From assembly GCA_020628725.1 (NCBI GenBank), contig JAHDEO010000017.1, forward strand, positions 1-33,002: DNA of 33,002 nt, written 5' to 3'. Position numbers and translations under genes: made by a program. Below are positions 25,940-33,002 of this stretch, piece after piece. The DNA comes from Saprospiraceae bacterium. GTDB lineage: Bacteria > Bacteroidota > Bacteroidia > Chitinophagales > Saprospiraceae. The number at the start of each line of letters is the position of its first letter. Positions within the stretch are counted from its first letter, which is position 1. Below the pieces are notes generated by a model. That model saw only the letters and a list, made by a program, of their open reading frames with translations. It made no database searches and had not been told where the DNA came from.

Positions 25940-26503
25940 ATGGAAGAATATACAATAGATTACGAATTAACAAAAATTGCTGTCAGTATAGGAGGGATAG
26001 TGGTTACTATCTTTTTGGCATTTATTGGTTATTGGTGGGCGCAACGTAGTTGGCGCAAGCAAAAAGAAATGGAAAATATACTCCAACTCGAAGCCATACA
26101 ATACAAAGATAAAGCCGCTGCCTGTAAAGCCGTATGGTCGCTTCTACCGTATCTTGCGAATAAAGAAACACCCAAAAACATCTTTATAGTCAGAAGCGAA
26201 AACCACGAAAAAGTCATTTATTGTAGAAAAGCTCTTGCAGAAGAATTTTATGATAACGCCATGCCCGACACTTTCTACGCACAAGGACATGGTATTTTTA
26301 TGCCTGATGAAATCCGAGATAAATTCTTTGATGCCCGTATTCAAATACGCCGACTCATAGATGCTGCAAGAAACGAAACCGACGACAAAGGACATATCAA
26401 ACTCAAAACCCCCGAACTCGCCCACGAAGTCTGGAAAATTCACGAATCACTTACCACACTTATCAGAAATGAAATCGCCAATGGTATCAAAGAAACGACT
26501 TAG
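25940..26503 (+). CDS. csx28: Cas13b accessory membrane protein Csx28
   Basis: The 187-residue protein has one N-terminal transmembrane segment (about 12-33, IAVSIGGIVVTIFLAFIGYWW), then a basic stretch and a helical cytoplasmic domain. Position, length and single TM match Csx28 of subtype VI-B2 rather than the multi-TM Csx27 of VI-B1. Csx28 is known to form an oligomeric membrane pore that boosts Cas13b-dependent phage defence. A HEPN-like RN(x)nH is seen as R144-NETDDKG-H152, with wider spacing than RxxxxH. The start codon is 2 bp after the cas13b stop, so the two are co-transcribed. The first degenerate repeat begins 18 bp after its stop codon. Confidence 0.85.
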   Translation: MEEYTIDYELTKIAVSIGGIVVTIFLAFIGYWWAQRSWRKQKEMENILQLEAIQYKDKAAACKAVWSLLPYLANKETPKNIFIVRSENHEKVIYCRKALAEEFYDNAMPDTFYAQGHGIFMPDEIRDKFFDARIQIRRLIDAARNETDDKGHIKLKTPELAHEVWKIHESLTTLIRNEIANGIKETT

Positions 26504-26521
26504 TTTCTGTTACCAAGTTTA

Positions 26522-27019
26522 GCTGTCAATACCTTTGAATTGGAAGGGGGCAACAGCTAAAAGAACAGGGATGTGTTTCATGGCTGTGTTGTGAATGCCT
26601 TTGTTTTGAAAGGTGATAACAGCCGCTTACCGATAGGCATGCCGATTTCTTTCGCTGTCAATGCCTTTGATTTGAAAGGTGAGAACAGCTGGGGACACAA
26701 AAGTTTAATTATGCCTAAAAGCTGTGAATGCCTTTGTTTTGAAAGGTGAAAACGGCAACACAAGACCAAGAAAAGTGTTAAACTTCGCTGTCAATGCCTT
26801 CGATTTGGAAGGTGAGAACAGCATGCAATATGAGGCTTTCAAAGTTCTATCGGCTGTCAATGCTTTTAACTTGAAAAGTGAAAACGGCTAAAGAAGTTAA
26901 ACAGCGCATGAAAAGTTAGCTGTGAATGCCTTTGATTGGAAAGGTGATAACAGCGACTCATGTGTTGTAGCTATGTAACGTAGGCTGTGAATGCCTTTAT
27001 CTGGAAAGGTGAGAACAGT
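26522..27019 (+). CRISPR. degenerate CRISPR array (8 repeats, 7 spacers), type VI-B
   Basis: Eight 36-bp repeats start at 26522, 26588, 26654, 26721, 26787, 26853, 26919 and 26984. Spacers are 29-31 bp, mostly 30. Repeats begin G(C/T)TGT(G/C)AAT and end GTGA(G/T)AACAG(C/T) or a close variant, differing from each other at several positions. The paired stem positions 1-5/32-36 and 11-15/22-26 are kept in every copy. The array sits between csx28 and the leader-like interval. No leader precedes it, so transcription would depend on read-through from cas13b-csx28. Confidence 0.9.
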
Positions 27020-27165
27020 AAATTTACTTCGTAAAAAATGGTAATTATTGCTGAATTAGGATTAAAAAAATACCCAAAATACACCTCAAACACTCCAAAA
27101 AATCTTATTTTTTTCCTCCAAAAATCAACTTATTTAATTGATAATCAACAAGAAATGACGCATAC
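27020..27165 (+). promoter_or_regulatory. leader-like A/T-rich interval of the second array
   Basis: This 146-bp stretch lies between the degenerate array and the first canonical repeat. It is A/T-rich with A-runs and a T-run (CTTATTTTTTTCC) and has no open frame of note. Its location upstream of the most uniform repeats, with repeat decay at the far end, fits a leader with rightward transcription. No exact TAnnTTTG box was found. Confidence 0.6.
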
Positions 27166-28125
27166 GCTGTGAATGCCTTTGTTTTGAAAGGTTATAACAG
27201 CGTCGTATCCATAAAATGGAAGAATTGATGAGCTGTGAATGCCTTTGTTTTGAAAGGTTATAACAGCACGGGGATTCCCAATGTACAATCATTAGTAGCT
27301 GTGAATGCCTTTGTTTTGAAAGGTGAGAACAGCGTGCTTTGGTACAGGCTGCAAAAATTGTACGCTGTGAATGCCTTTGTTTTGAAAGGTTATAACAGCG
27401 ATTGTGGAATAATGGAAGATGGTGGATGCGCTGTGAATGCCTTTGTTTTGAAAGGTTATAACAGCACCGATTGTTATTGTATCACAATCTCTATCGCTGT
27501 GAATGCCTTTGTTTTGAAAGGTTATAACAGCGCACCTGCGTTTTCTTTATGCGGATAAGCCGCTGTGAATGCCTTTGTTTTGAAAGGTTATAACAGCTCT
27601 TATGGTTTGCGTGTGTTCTGTAGCTCCGCTGTGAATGCCTTTGTTTTGAAAGGTTATAACAGCTGACGGTCATTGATGACATTTTTTTTATTTGCTGTGA
27701 ATGCCTTTGTTTTGAAAGGTTATAACAGCATGAAATCATCACACGCATAGAACTCTGAAGCTGTGAATGCCTTTGTTTTGAAAGGTTATAACAGCCTCCG
27801 TCTACTGTCCATGTAAAAACAAACTGCTGTGAATGCCTTTGTTTTGAAAGGTTATAACAGCCATATTCCTAATATAGATACTAAGATTGAAGCTGTGAAT
27901 GCCTTTGTTTTGAAAGGTTATAACAGCAACGCTCTACCTGTGCTTTTACCTCATCAAGCTGTGAATGCCTTTGTTTTGAAAGGTGAGAACAGTGCCTACC
28001 TTATTATGCGGTTGTCGATGTTTGCTGTGAATGCCTTTGGTTTGGAAGGTGAGAACAGTTGGGTGATTTAATGTAAGGAGCTATTTCAGGCTGTGAGTGC
28101 CTTTAATTTGAAAGGAAAGAACAGT
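27166..28125 (+). CRISPR. main type VI-B CRISPR array (15 repeats, 14 spacers of 30 bp)
   Basis: Repeats start every 66 bp from 27166 to 28090. Repeats 1, 2 and 4-12 are identical (GCTGTGAATGCC..., ending GGTTATAACAGC). Repeat 3 ends GGTGAGAACAGC, and repeats 13-15 are degenerate at the distal end (GAGAACAGT and GGAAAGAACAGT). The unit folds as a hairpin: GCTGT/ACAGC and CCTTT/AAAGG around a GTTTTG loop. It resembles known Cas13b repeats (GTTGTG...TATTACAAC) in the same orientation, so crRNAs would be transcribed rightward with the repeat 3' of the spacer. All 14 spacers differ. Confidence 0.98.
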
Positions 28126-28165
28126 AGAATAAATTGTGAGTGGATTGTAGGAATGGAAAATGATA

Positions 28166-28223
28166 CTTCCAACTCGCTTCCTCGCATTGGTTTCGTTCCA
28201 TACGCGAGTGCGCGAGCTGGAAG
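28166..28223. terminator. hairpin between the CRISPR array and the convergent clp gene
   Basis: CTTCCAACTCGC (28166-28177) pairs with GCGAGCTGGAAG (28212-28223) with one G-U/mismatch position. A second CTCGC/GCGAG helix lies inside (28181-28208). No T-tract follows, so a bidirectional transcript end is a guess from its position between two convergent units. Confidence 0.4.
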
Positions 28224-28235
28224 CGTCGCGTTACG

Positions 28236-30731
28236 TTACGCAGCCGAAAAAGTCAACACCTCTCCATCCAAACCAACCGTAATATGCTGCCCTTTCTGAA
28301 TATCACCAACGATAATCAATTCCGAAATTTTATCGCCTAAATAGCTGTCAATCACGCGCTTAATCGGACGCGCACCGAAGGCGGGCGAGTAGCCTTTATC
28401 CACGAGATAGGACTTGGCTTCCGGACTGACTTCGAGCGTCATTTTTTGTTCGCGGAGGAGTTTGGAGAAATTGCGGAGTTGGATGTCCAGAATTTTGACC
28501 AAATCTTCTTTCGATAAGGGCGAAAACGGAATGACCGAATCCAGACGATTGATAAATTCGGGTTTGAAATGACCGCGATTCATCATGCGTTCTTTGAGTT
28601 CGGCTTCGTCGGGCATTTCGCCTTTGTCAAACTCGTCCACGACCCATTCACTCTCCACATTCGAGGTGAAAATAATAACCGTATCGGCAAAACTCGCCTT
28701 CTTGTCCAGCGTATCGGTGAGGTGTCCTTCGTCGAGGATTTGGAGGAAGAGTTTGAATACATCGGGGTGCGCCTTTTCGATTTCATCAAACAAGACCACC
28801 GCATAGGGTTGTTCGCGCAATTTATTGACCAACATCCCGCCGTTTTCGTAGCCCACGTAGCCCGGAGGCGAGCCTTTGAGCATCGATACCGAATGCGATT
28901 CCATATACTCCGACATATCGAAACGTATGAGGTTATTTTTATCATTAAACAAGACATCGGTAATGGCTTTGGCAAGTTCGGTTTTACCCGTACCCGTTGG
29001 TCCGACGAGGAAGAAGCTGCCAATCGGTTTGCCTTTTTCCTTCATGCCGGAGCGACTGCGCTTGATGGCACGCGAGATAATTTCCGCCGCATGGTCTTGA
29101 CCTATTACCTTGGAAGTCAGTATGTTTTCGAGTTCGAGGAGTTTCTTTTGTTCGTCGCCTTGCAGCTTGCCGATGGGGATGCCCGTTGCGTCTGCCACGA
29201 CTGCGCCTACATCGTCGGGGCTGATTGCTTCGCGTTTTTTGGCGGCTTCTTTATCCAATGCTGCAAATACTTCGTCAATGTACGCCGTCCATGTGGCGGC
29301 TTCACTTTGTGGTTCGGGGGCTTTTACGTCAATGGTTTCGAGGGCGAGGGGCGAGAGGGTGTTGACGGCTTCCGTCCAAAATGCTTCCCATGCTTTTGTC
29401 TCGCTGTCTTTGGGCATTTCGGCGTAAGCGGCTTTGGCTTTTTCGAGTCGCGCCGCGAGATTGTCCTCCAAAATTCGGAAGGAAGACATCGTTCTATCCA
29501 TCAAATCAATGGCAGAATCGGGCAAGCGGCGTTGCGGGAAATATCGCTTGGCGAGTTTGGCGGTTTCGCTAACCGCATCTGCACCGATTTTGAAACTGTG
29601 GTGTTCTTCAAATAAATTTTTCAAGCCACTCATCATCTTAATCGCGCCCGGTACGCTTGGTTCTTCCACACGTATCACTTCAAAGCGACGGCTGAATGCC
29701 GCGTCTTTTTCCAGATAAATACGATATTCTTTATTCGTCGTCGCGCCGATGACGTTGATTTCGCCACGCGCGAGTTCGGGTTTGAGGAGATTGGCGATGC
29801 CTTTTGCGCCGCCGTCTTTATCCAAAATCATGTGGATTTCATCAATAAATAAAATTAATTTATCCATGCGTTTGATTTCGGTCAATATCTTCTTCAAACG
29901 ATCCTCTACCTCTCCGCGATACGCTGCGCCCGCTACGAGTGCGCCAATATCGAGTTGGAACAGTTTAGCTTCTTTAAAATATTCTGACACCTCACCATTA
30001 GCGATTTTGAGGGCAAAACCATCTACGAGCGCCGTCTTTCCAACGCCCGGTTCGCCGGTGATGATGACATTGGGCTTGGTGCGTCGGCAGAGGATATTTT
30101 CCATTTGCCCAATCTCCTTATCGCGTCCGAAAATGGGGTCAATTTTACCTTGTTTTGCCAATGCAATTTTATCAATACAATACTGACGAAATGCCTTTGT
30201 ATTTTCGGCGGAATGTTTGCCGGAAGAAGGCGCAGAAGCGGCGGCAGATGACTTGCTACTGCCATTGCTATCACCCACTGCTTTGCCGAATGAAGCATCA
30301 TTCAACACTGCCTCTACCAATTCGTCTTCAGAGAGTCGGAGGCTGCCCATTTGACCTTTCGGAAAGCCTACGCCCGGGCGCGTGAGTGCCGCAAGTATGC
30401 ACACAGGTGTGATATGTCCTTGATTGAACATGAGTTGGAAGGTACGGGCTACGTCGAGTACCTTGCGGGCATCTTCGTCGGCTTCGGGCGTGTCGTCGGG
30501 CAAACCCTTTGTGCGGTATTCGTCCATGCGATATTGCGCCCAGCCTTTGAGGTAGCTGAGGTCTTTGCCCATCAGCGAGAGAAAGCTGGTGATACCTACA
30601 CGCTCATTGAGCAATGCCATCATCAGATGCGATGCGCCGAATGTGGAGTGAGCATGTTCTTTAGCGAGTTTTTGTGCGATTTCTACGGCAAGTTTGCTGC
30701 CGAGGTCGAAGTTTTGAATAGTGAGTGCCAT
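28236..30731 (-). CDS. ClpB/ClpV-like double AAA+ unfoldase
   Basis: The 831-residue protein is read from the ATG at 30731 (MALTIQNFDLGSK). An upstream in-frame ATG at 30785 would translate the intergenic repeat and is rejected. Clp N-domain repeats occupy about 10-140, then a low-complexity Ser/Ala linker (155-172). AAA1 has Walker A GEPGVGKT (226-233) and Walker B LILFIDE (292-298). AAA2 has Walker A GPTGTGKT (577-584) and Walker B VVLFDE (645-650). The region between is short, without the long ClpB coiled-coil M domain, and no ClpP-binding IGL/IGF loop is seen in AAA2. It should thread proteins through a hexameric pore, for disaggregation or for disassembly of a contractile sheath (ClpV-type). 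The gene upstream on the same strand is a membrane PKD protein. Exact subfamily is unsure. Confidence 0.8.
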   Translation of the reverse strand: MALTIQNFDLGSKLAVEIAQKLAKEHAHSTFGASHLMMALLNERVGITSFLSLMGKDLSYLKGWAQYRMDEYRTKGLPDDTPEADEDARKVLDVARTFQLMFNQGHITPVCILAALTRPGVGFPKGQMGSLRLSEDELVEAVLNDASFGKAVGDSNGSSKSSAAASAPSSGKHSAENTKAFRQYCIDKIALAKQGKIDPIFGRDKEIGQMENILCRRTKPNVIITGEPGVGKTALVDGFALKIANGEVSEYFKEAKLFQLDIGALVAGAAYRGEVEDRLKKILTEIKRMDKLILFIDEIHMILDKDGGAKGIANLLKPELARGEINVIGATTNKEYRIYLEKDAAFSRRFEVIRVEEPSVPGAIKMMSGLKNLFEEHHSFKIGADAVSETAKLAKRYFPQRRLPDSAIDLMDRTMSSFRILEDNLAARLEKAKAAYAEMPKDSETKAWEAFWTEAVNTLSPLALETIDVKAPEPQSEAATWTAYIDEVFAALDKEAAKKREAISPDDVGAVVADATGIPIGKLQGDEQKKLLELENILTSKVIGQDHAAEIISRAIKRSRSGMKEKGKPIGSFFLVGPTGTGKTELAKAITDVLFNDKNNLIRFDMSEYMESHSVSMLKGSPPGYVGYENGGMLVNKLREQPYAVVLFDEIEKAHPDVFKLFLQILDEGHLTDTLDKKASFADTVIIFTSNVESEWVVDEFDKGEMPDEAELKERMMNRGHFKPEFINRLDSVIPFSPLSKEDLVKILDIQLRNFSKLLREQKMTLEVSPEAKSYLVDKGYSPAFGARPIKRVIDSYLGDKISELIIVGDIQKGQHITVGLDGEVLTFSAA

Positions 30732-30736
30732 GTTTG

Positions 30737-30829
30737 ATGAGTTGCGGGTTACGGGTTGCGAGTTACGGGTTGCGGGTTGATTCACGTTAAAACCAACTCG
30801 TAACTCGTAACCCGCAACTCGTAACTCAT
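30737..30829. repeat. low-complexity inverted repeat (GGGTTACGGGTTGCG words)
   Basis: Left words GAGTTGCGGGTTACGGGTTG (30739 on) face right words CAACTCGTAACTCGTAACCC (30794 on), pairing over about 35 nt. It fills the gap between the AAA+ gene and the PKD protein gene and supplies the stop codon of the latter (30826-30828). Confidence 0.8.
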
Positions 30830-32280
30830 TTCCTATGATGATTGATGAGAATTTTTTCTATGCAATTTCCGTCCTTTCTTATGCGGACTTCAGTTATAAC
30901 GTATTGTTTTTTAATGATTTGTTCAAAATATGCATCTAGAGATTTTTCGTTTTCATTATTAACTGTAACGGTAGTTTTGCCACCTTTGCAGAGGTCGGGG
31001 TCGCCGAGTATTCTCTGGTATTTGGGACCTCCTTTCGTGACCACTTTGAAGGCTCTTGCTGATTCGTCGGTAATTTCTTGAAGTCTTGTTTTGAGTAGGG
31101 CGTATAATTCGATATTGGTGGAGGAAGGTATAGTCGAAGTTGCGGTTGTAGATTCACAATTAATATCGAATGTGCGAATATCAACGGGAGCATAATTTGA
31201 ACCAACATATAATTTTACCGTATATCTACCTGATTTTTCAAAAGTGTGGTAAAAATTCGGTCCTATTTTTTCCACATTATTGACCTGCCAACGTATGCGA
31301 TTGTCCGGTTGTGTGCTTGTTGTACGGAATTGTAACACTTCTTTGCAATTCAGGCGATTAGGCATAATGATACTTGCCTTTGATGTTGGAGGTTGGGTTG
31401 GTATTGAGTTGACCGCCACCGGAGTGCTACCGGAGCAGGGAGCTATATCAAACCGCTTTTGTCCGACTTGCGTGTTGCCGATATAAACGCGAATGTTGTA
31501 TGAACCTTCATTACGGAACTTATGAGTAGTACGCGTACCAAAAAAAATTTCATCGCCTGTTTCGTCAGCAAATGACCATCTGGGCTTGTAGCTATTGGGA
31601 ATACCGCAATCGAAAGTGATGTCTGTACCGCACTTCAATTCTCCTGCGACGCGGATAATGTAGGCTTGCGGTAGATTGCCTGTGTTGGTAGGGCAGCGTC
31701 GTGTACAATTTCCGCCACAGTCGATACCTGTTTCCGAGCCGTTTTGCATACCGTCCCAGCAGGTGGGTCTTCTGACAGGTGGAGGTGAAGGCGTATTACC
31801 TGTTGTTGGTGATACTGCGGCTACATTTTCGTTGCCATCGCAAAGGGGGCAATTGCCACCACAGTCAATGCCGGTTTCGCTGCCATTTTGTACACCATCC
31901 GAGCAATTTGGCATAATGAAAATGCGCTTGGCAACTGTCGTGCAATCTTTGCGATCGTTGATTCTGAGTTGAATATTTTTCTTTCCTTCACGAGTAAATA
32001 CAAGGACAAGGCTCTGCTCTTGCATAGATTTTCCGACTACTACGCTATCCTTTTCAGGCACTATCCACTCCAATGAACGAACGTTATTTGTCTCGTTTAC
32101 AATCGTCACGCGTTCGCCGATGAGGAAGGTATCACGTTCTTCTTCAATCTTGAAACTCAGATTATAGCCTTGGCATTTTACCCGTTCTCTTTCGGGGGCG
32201 CCCATCACTACGAGGGCGATGACCATCAAGCTCGCAAGAATGAGTAATGTACCGTATATTCTACTTTCGTTGGTGGTCAT
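30826..32280 (-). CDS. membrane-anchored protein with PKD-like domains and two Cys-rich NGSETGIDCGG motifs
   Basis: The 484-residue protein has one N-terminal transmembrane segment (about 10-28, TLLILASLMVIALVVMG) and a large extracytoplasmic part. Three Ig/PKD-like segments are seen (ending LVFTREGKKNIQLRI, THKFRNEGSYNIRVYIG and YHTFEKSGRYTVKLYVG). Between the first two lie paired Cys motifs CSDGVQNGSETGIDCGGNC and CWDGMQNGSETGIDCGGNC, a repeat known from Bacteroidota and Myxococcota surface proteins. The C-terminal about 90 residues (LYALLKTRLQEITDESARAF onward) form a separate mixed domain. The ClpV-like neighbour raises the idea of a T6SS-related or other contractile apparatus, not shown here. 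There is no T9SS sorting domain. Confidence 0.68.
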   Translation of the reverse strand: MTTNESRIYGTLLILASLMVIALVVMGAPERERVKCQGYNLSFKIEEERDTFLIGERVTIVNETNNVRSLEWIVPEKDSVVVGKSMQEQSLVLVFTREGKKNIQLRINDRKDCTTVAKRIFIMPNCSDGVQNGSETGIDCGGNCPLCDGNENVAAVSPTTGNTPSPPPVRRPTCWDGMQNGSETGIDCGGNCTRRCPTNTGNLPQAYIIRVAGELKCGTDITFDCGIPNSYKPRWSFADETGDEIFFGTRTTHKFRNEGSYNIRVYIGNTQVGQKRFDIAPCSGSTPVAVNSIPTQPPTSKASIIMPNRLNCKEVLQFRTTSTQPDNRIRWQVNNVEKIGPNFYHTFEKSGRYTVKLYVGSNYAPVDIRTFDINCESTTATSTIPSSTNIELYALLKTRLQEITDESARAFKVVTKGGPKYQRILGDPDLCKGGKTTVTVNNENEKSLDAYFEQIIKKQYVITEVRIRKDGNCIEKILINHHRK

Positions 32281-32307
32281 AGTTGGTGTGAATTTTTCAA
32301 TTTAAAA

Positions 32308-32457
32308 TATGTAATTCAAGTTGCGAACAACTTGAAAAATTCCAAAAAACAAATTCCAAATCCCAATTCAGGCATATTTTGCACATTTTTATTGGGATTT
32401 GGTGCTTGGAATTTGGAATTTGCTCAAGTTTGCGGATAATTCACAACTTGAGTTATG
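32308..32457. repeat. imperfect inverted repeat (AATTCCAAATCCCAAT / ATTGGGATTTGG words)
   Basis: CAAATTCCAAATCCCAAT (32349-32366) pairs with ATTGGGATTTGGTGC...GGAATTTG (32392-32420). The outer parts AATTCAAGTTG (32312) and CAACTTGAG (32445) also match. It lies upstream of the PKD protein gene. From 32458 to 32668 nothing further is seen. Confidence 0.65.
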
Positions 32458-32668
32458 TAGATGCTTTTAGAAACACCTTCTAACATACACACATTCCTGA
32501 AAGTGTGGTTTTGTGTACAGTTTTTAACTGATATTTTTTTGATTTGCATAATTTTCATACAATTTACGAATAAATATTTAAATAAATATGAAAATATGTT
32601 AACATCAAACTAATATTTAAGTTCAACTATCATACTACTGTACATGAGTCAAAAAATAAAAAAGCAAC

Positions 32669-32825
32669 CGTCTTACTGAATTTATTTCAGCATCTCCTGA
32701 ACGATAGAAAACCAATGTCGCACAAAACACCTAATATGTTGATTTTAAGTAAAATACAAATTCACATCTCATATTTAACATTGTGCTTGTGGCTTGGGAG
32801 ATACTGAAATAAATTCAGTAAGACG
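32669..32825. mobile_element. MITE-like element with 29-bp terminal inverted repeats
   Basis: The left end 32669-32697 (CGTCTTACTGAATTTATTTC...) and the right end 32797-32825 (GGAGATACTGAAATAAATTC...) are reverse complements at 28 of 29 positions, around a 99-bp A/T-rich interior with no gene. The TGAATTTATTTCAG core is similar to palindromic repeats seen in many Bacteroidota genomes. Flanking target-site duplications are not obvious. Confidence 0.6.
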
Positions 32826-32933
32826 TTCTGGTTTGGAGTTCATGATTCAATTTAGCTACCCATCTTTGCTCCGAATAAAGGGATTCGTCTGACGAGTAAA
32901 TATTTGGATAACGGAAGTTAGTCAATTTGGGGT

Positions 32934-33002
32934 TTAAATTTCTATTGCCTCGCCCAATCTTGTGCTGAATCCGAGACAGCCTTCGCCTGATTTTGGGTCG
33001 TC
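32934..33002 (-). CDS. possible C-terminal fragment of a minus-strand gene entering from the right edge
   Basis: On the minus strand an open frame runs from the window edge to a TAA at 32934-32936, with residues DDPKSGEGCLGFSTRLGEAI near its end. The composition looks protein-like, but 22 residues cannot be assigned and another minus-strand frame is also open here. The intervening stretch 32826-32933 shows no gene. Confidence 0.25.
   Translation of the reverse strand, partial: DDPKSGEGCLGFSTRLGEAIEI

Noticed and set aside
27235-28071. Open frames through the CRISPR array giving repeated AVNAFVLKGYNS peptides, and a similar frame on the other strand (27491-27748)
   Set aside because: The 66-bp repeat-spacer period is a multiple of three, so a stop-free repeat keeps one frame open. 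The peptides are the repeat translated, not a gene.
26504-28125. Possible tracrRNA-like anti-repeat or a second CRISPR type
   Set aside because: All repeat-like segments are in one orientation and belong to one Cas13b-type family; Cas13b needs no tracrRNA.
28569-29615. Long + strand open frame of 348 codons opposite the AAA+ gene
   Set aside because: It is antisense to clear Walker motifs, has a composition typical of mirrored coding sequence and no recognisable motif.
30732-30785. Extension of the AAA+ protein from the ATG at 30785
   Set aside because: The extra residues (NQPATRNSQPVTRNSSN) are a translation of the intergenic inverted repeat; the Clp N-domain begins at MALTIQNF.

Overview
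The window comes from a member of the phylum Bacteroidota, most likely a Saprospiria-like or related environmental lineage. Four large secreted proteins carry type IX secretion (T9SS) sorting domains: type A 'FPNP' domains on three, and a gliding-motility-type (type B) domain on the 1905-residue PKD protein. The clearest promoter has the Bacteroidota pattern (TTG, about 20 nt, TAnnTTTG). The CRISPR effector is Cas13b, a family typical of this phylum. The DNA is moderately A+T-rich, genes are widely spaced, and almost every gap holds inverted repeats.

Layout. Positions 1-12716 encode exported proteins on the + strand: a PEP/pyruvate-binding (PPDK-like) protein, two tandem arylsulfotransferase-like proteins, a small membrane SH3 protein and the giant PKD-repeat protein. 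Positions 12717-16850 hold a large type IIG (Eco57I-like) restriction-modification gene. A complete IS200/RAYT-like HUH transposase domain is embedded in its methyltransferase domain. A 24-bp REP-like palindrome occurs around and inside this gene, three full copies and one half copy being translated in frame. Next come a VanZ-like membrane gene (16905-17315) and a minus-strand run of exported proteins (17377-20426). Minus-strand genes for an unknown protein, a dual-specificity-type phosphatase and a thioredoxin-like protein follow (20708-22426).

Positions 22695-28125 are a type VI-B2 CRISPR-Cas locus: a compact cas13b (1080 aa, both HEPN RxxxxH motifs intact), csx28 two bases downstream, a degenerate array of 8 repeats, a 146-bp A/T-rich leader-like interval, and a second array of 15 repeats and 14 spacers with exact 66-bp periodicity. 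The repeat orientation predicts crRNAs transcribed in the same direction as cas13b. No cas1/cas2 is present. Repeat variants in both arrays keep the hairpin stems through wobble pairs and two compensatory double changes.

Positions 28236-32280 carry, on the minus strand, a ClpB/ClpV-like double AAA+ unfoldase and a membrane-anchored PKD/Cys-rich protein. A MITE-like inverted-repeat element and possibly the tail of another minus-strand gene lie at the right edge.

Functionally, 12.9-28.1 kb looks like a defence region pairing a DNA-level system (the type IIG enzyme) with an RNA-level one (Cas13b plus Csx28). The most unusual object is the restriction enzyme with an internal HUH nuclease domain, surrounded by palindromes resembling RAYT substrates. 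That functional link is an inference. All family assignments come from reading motifs; no database search was run.
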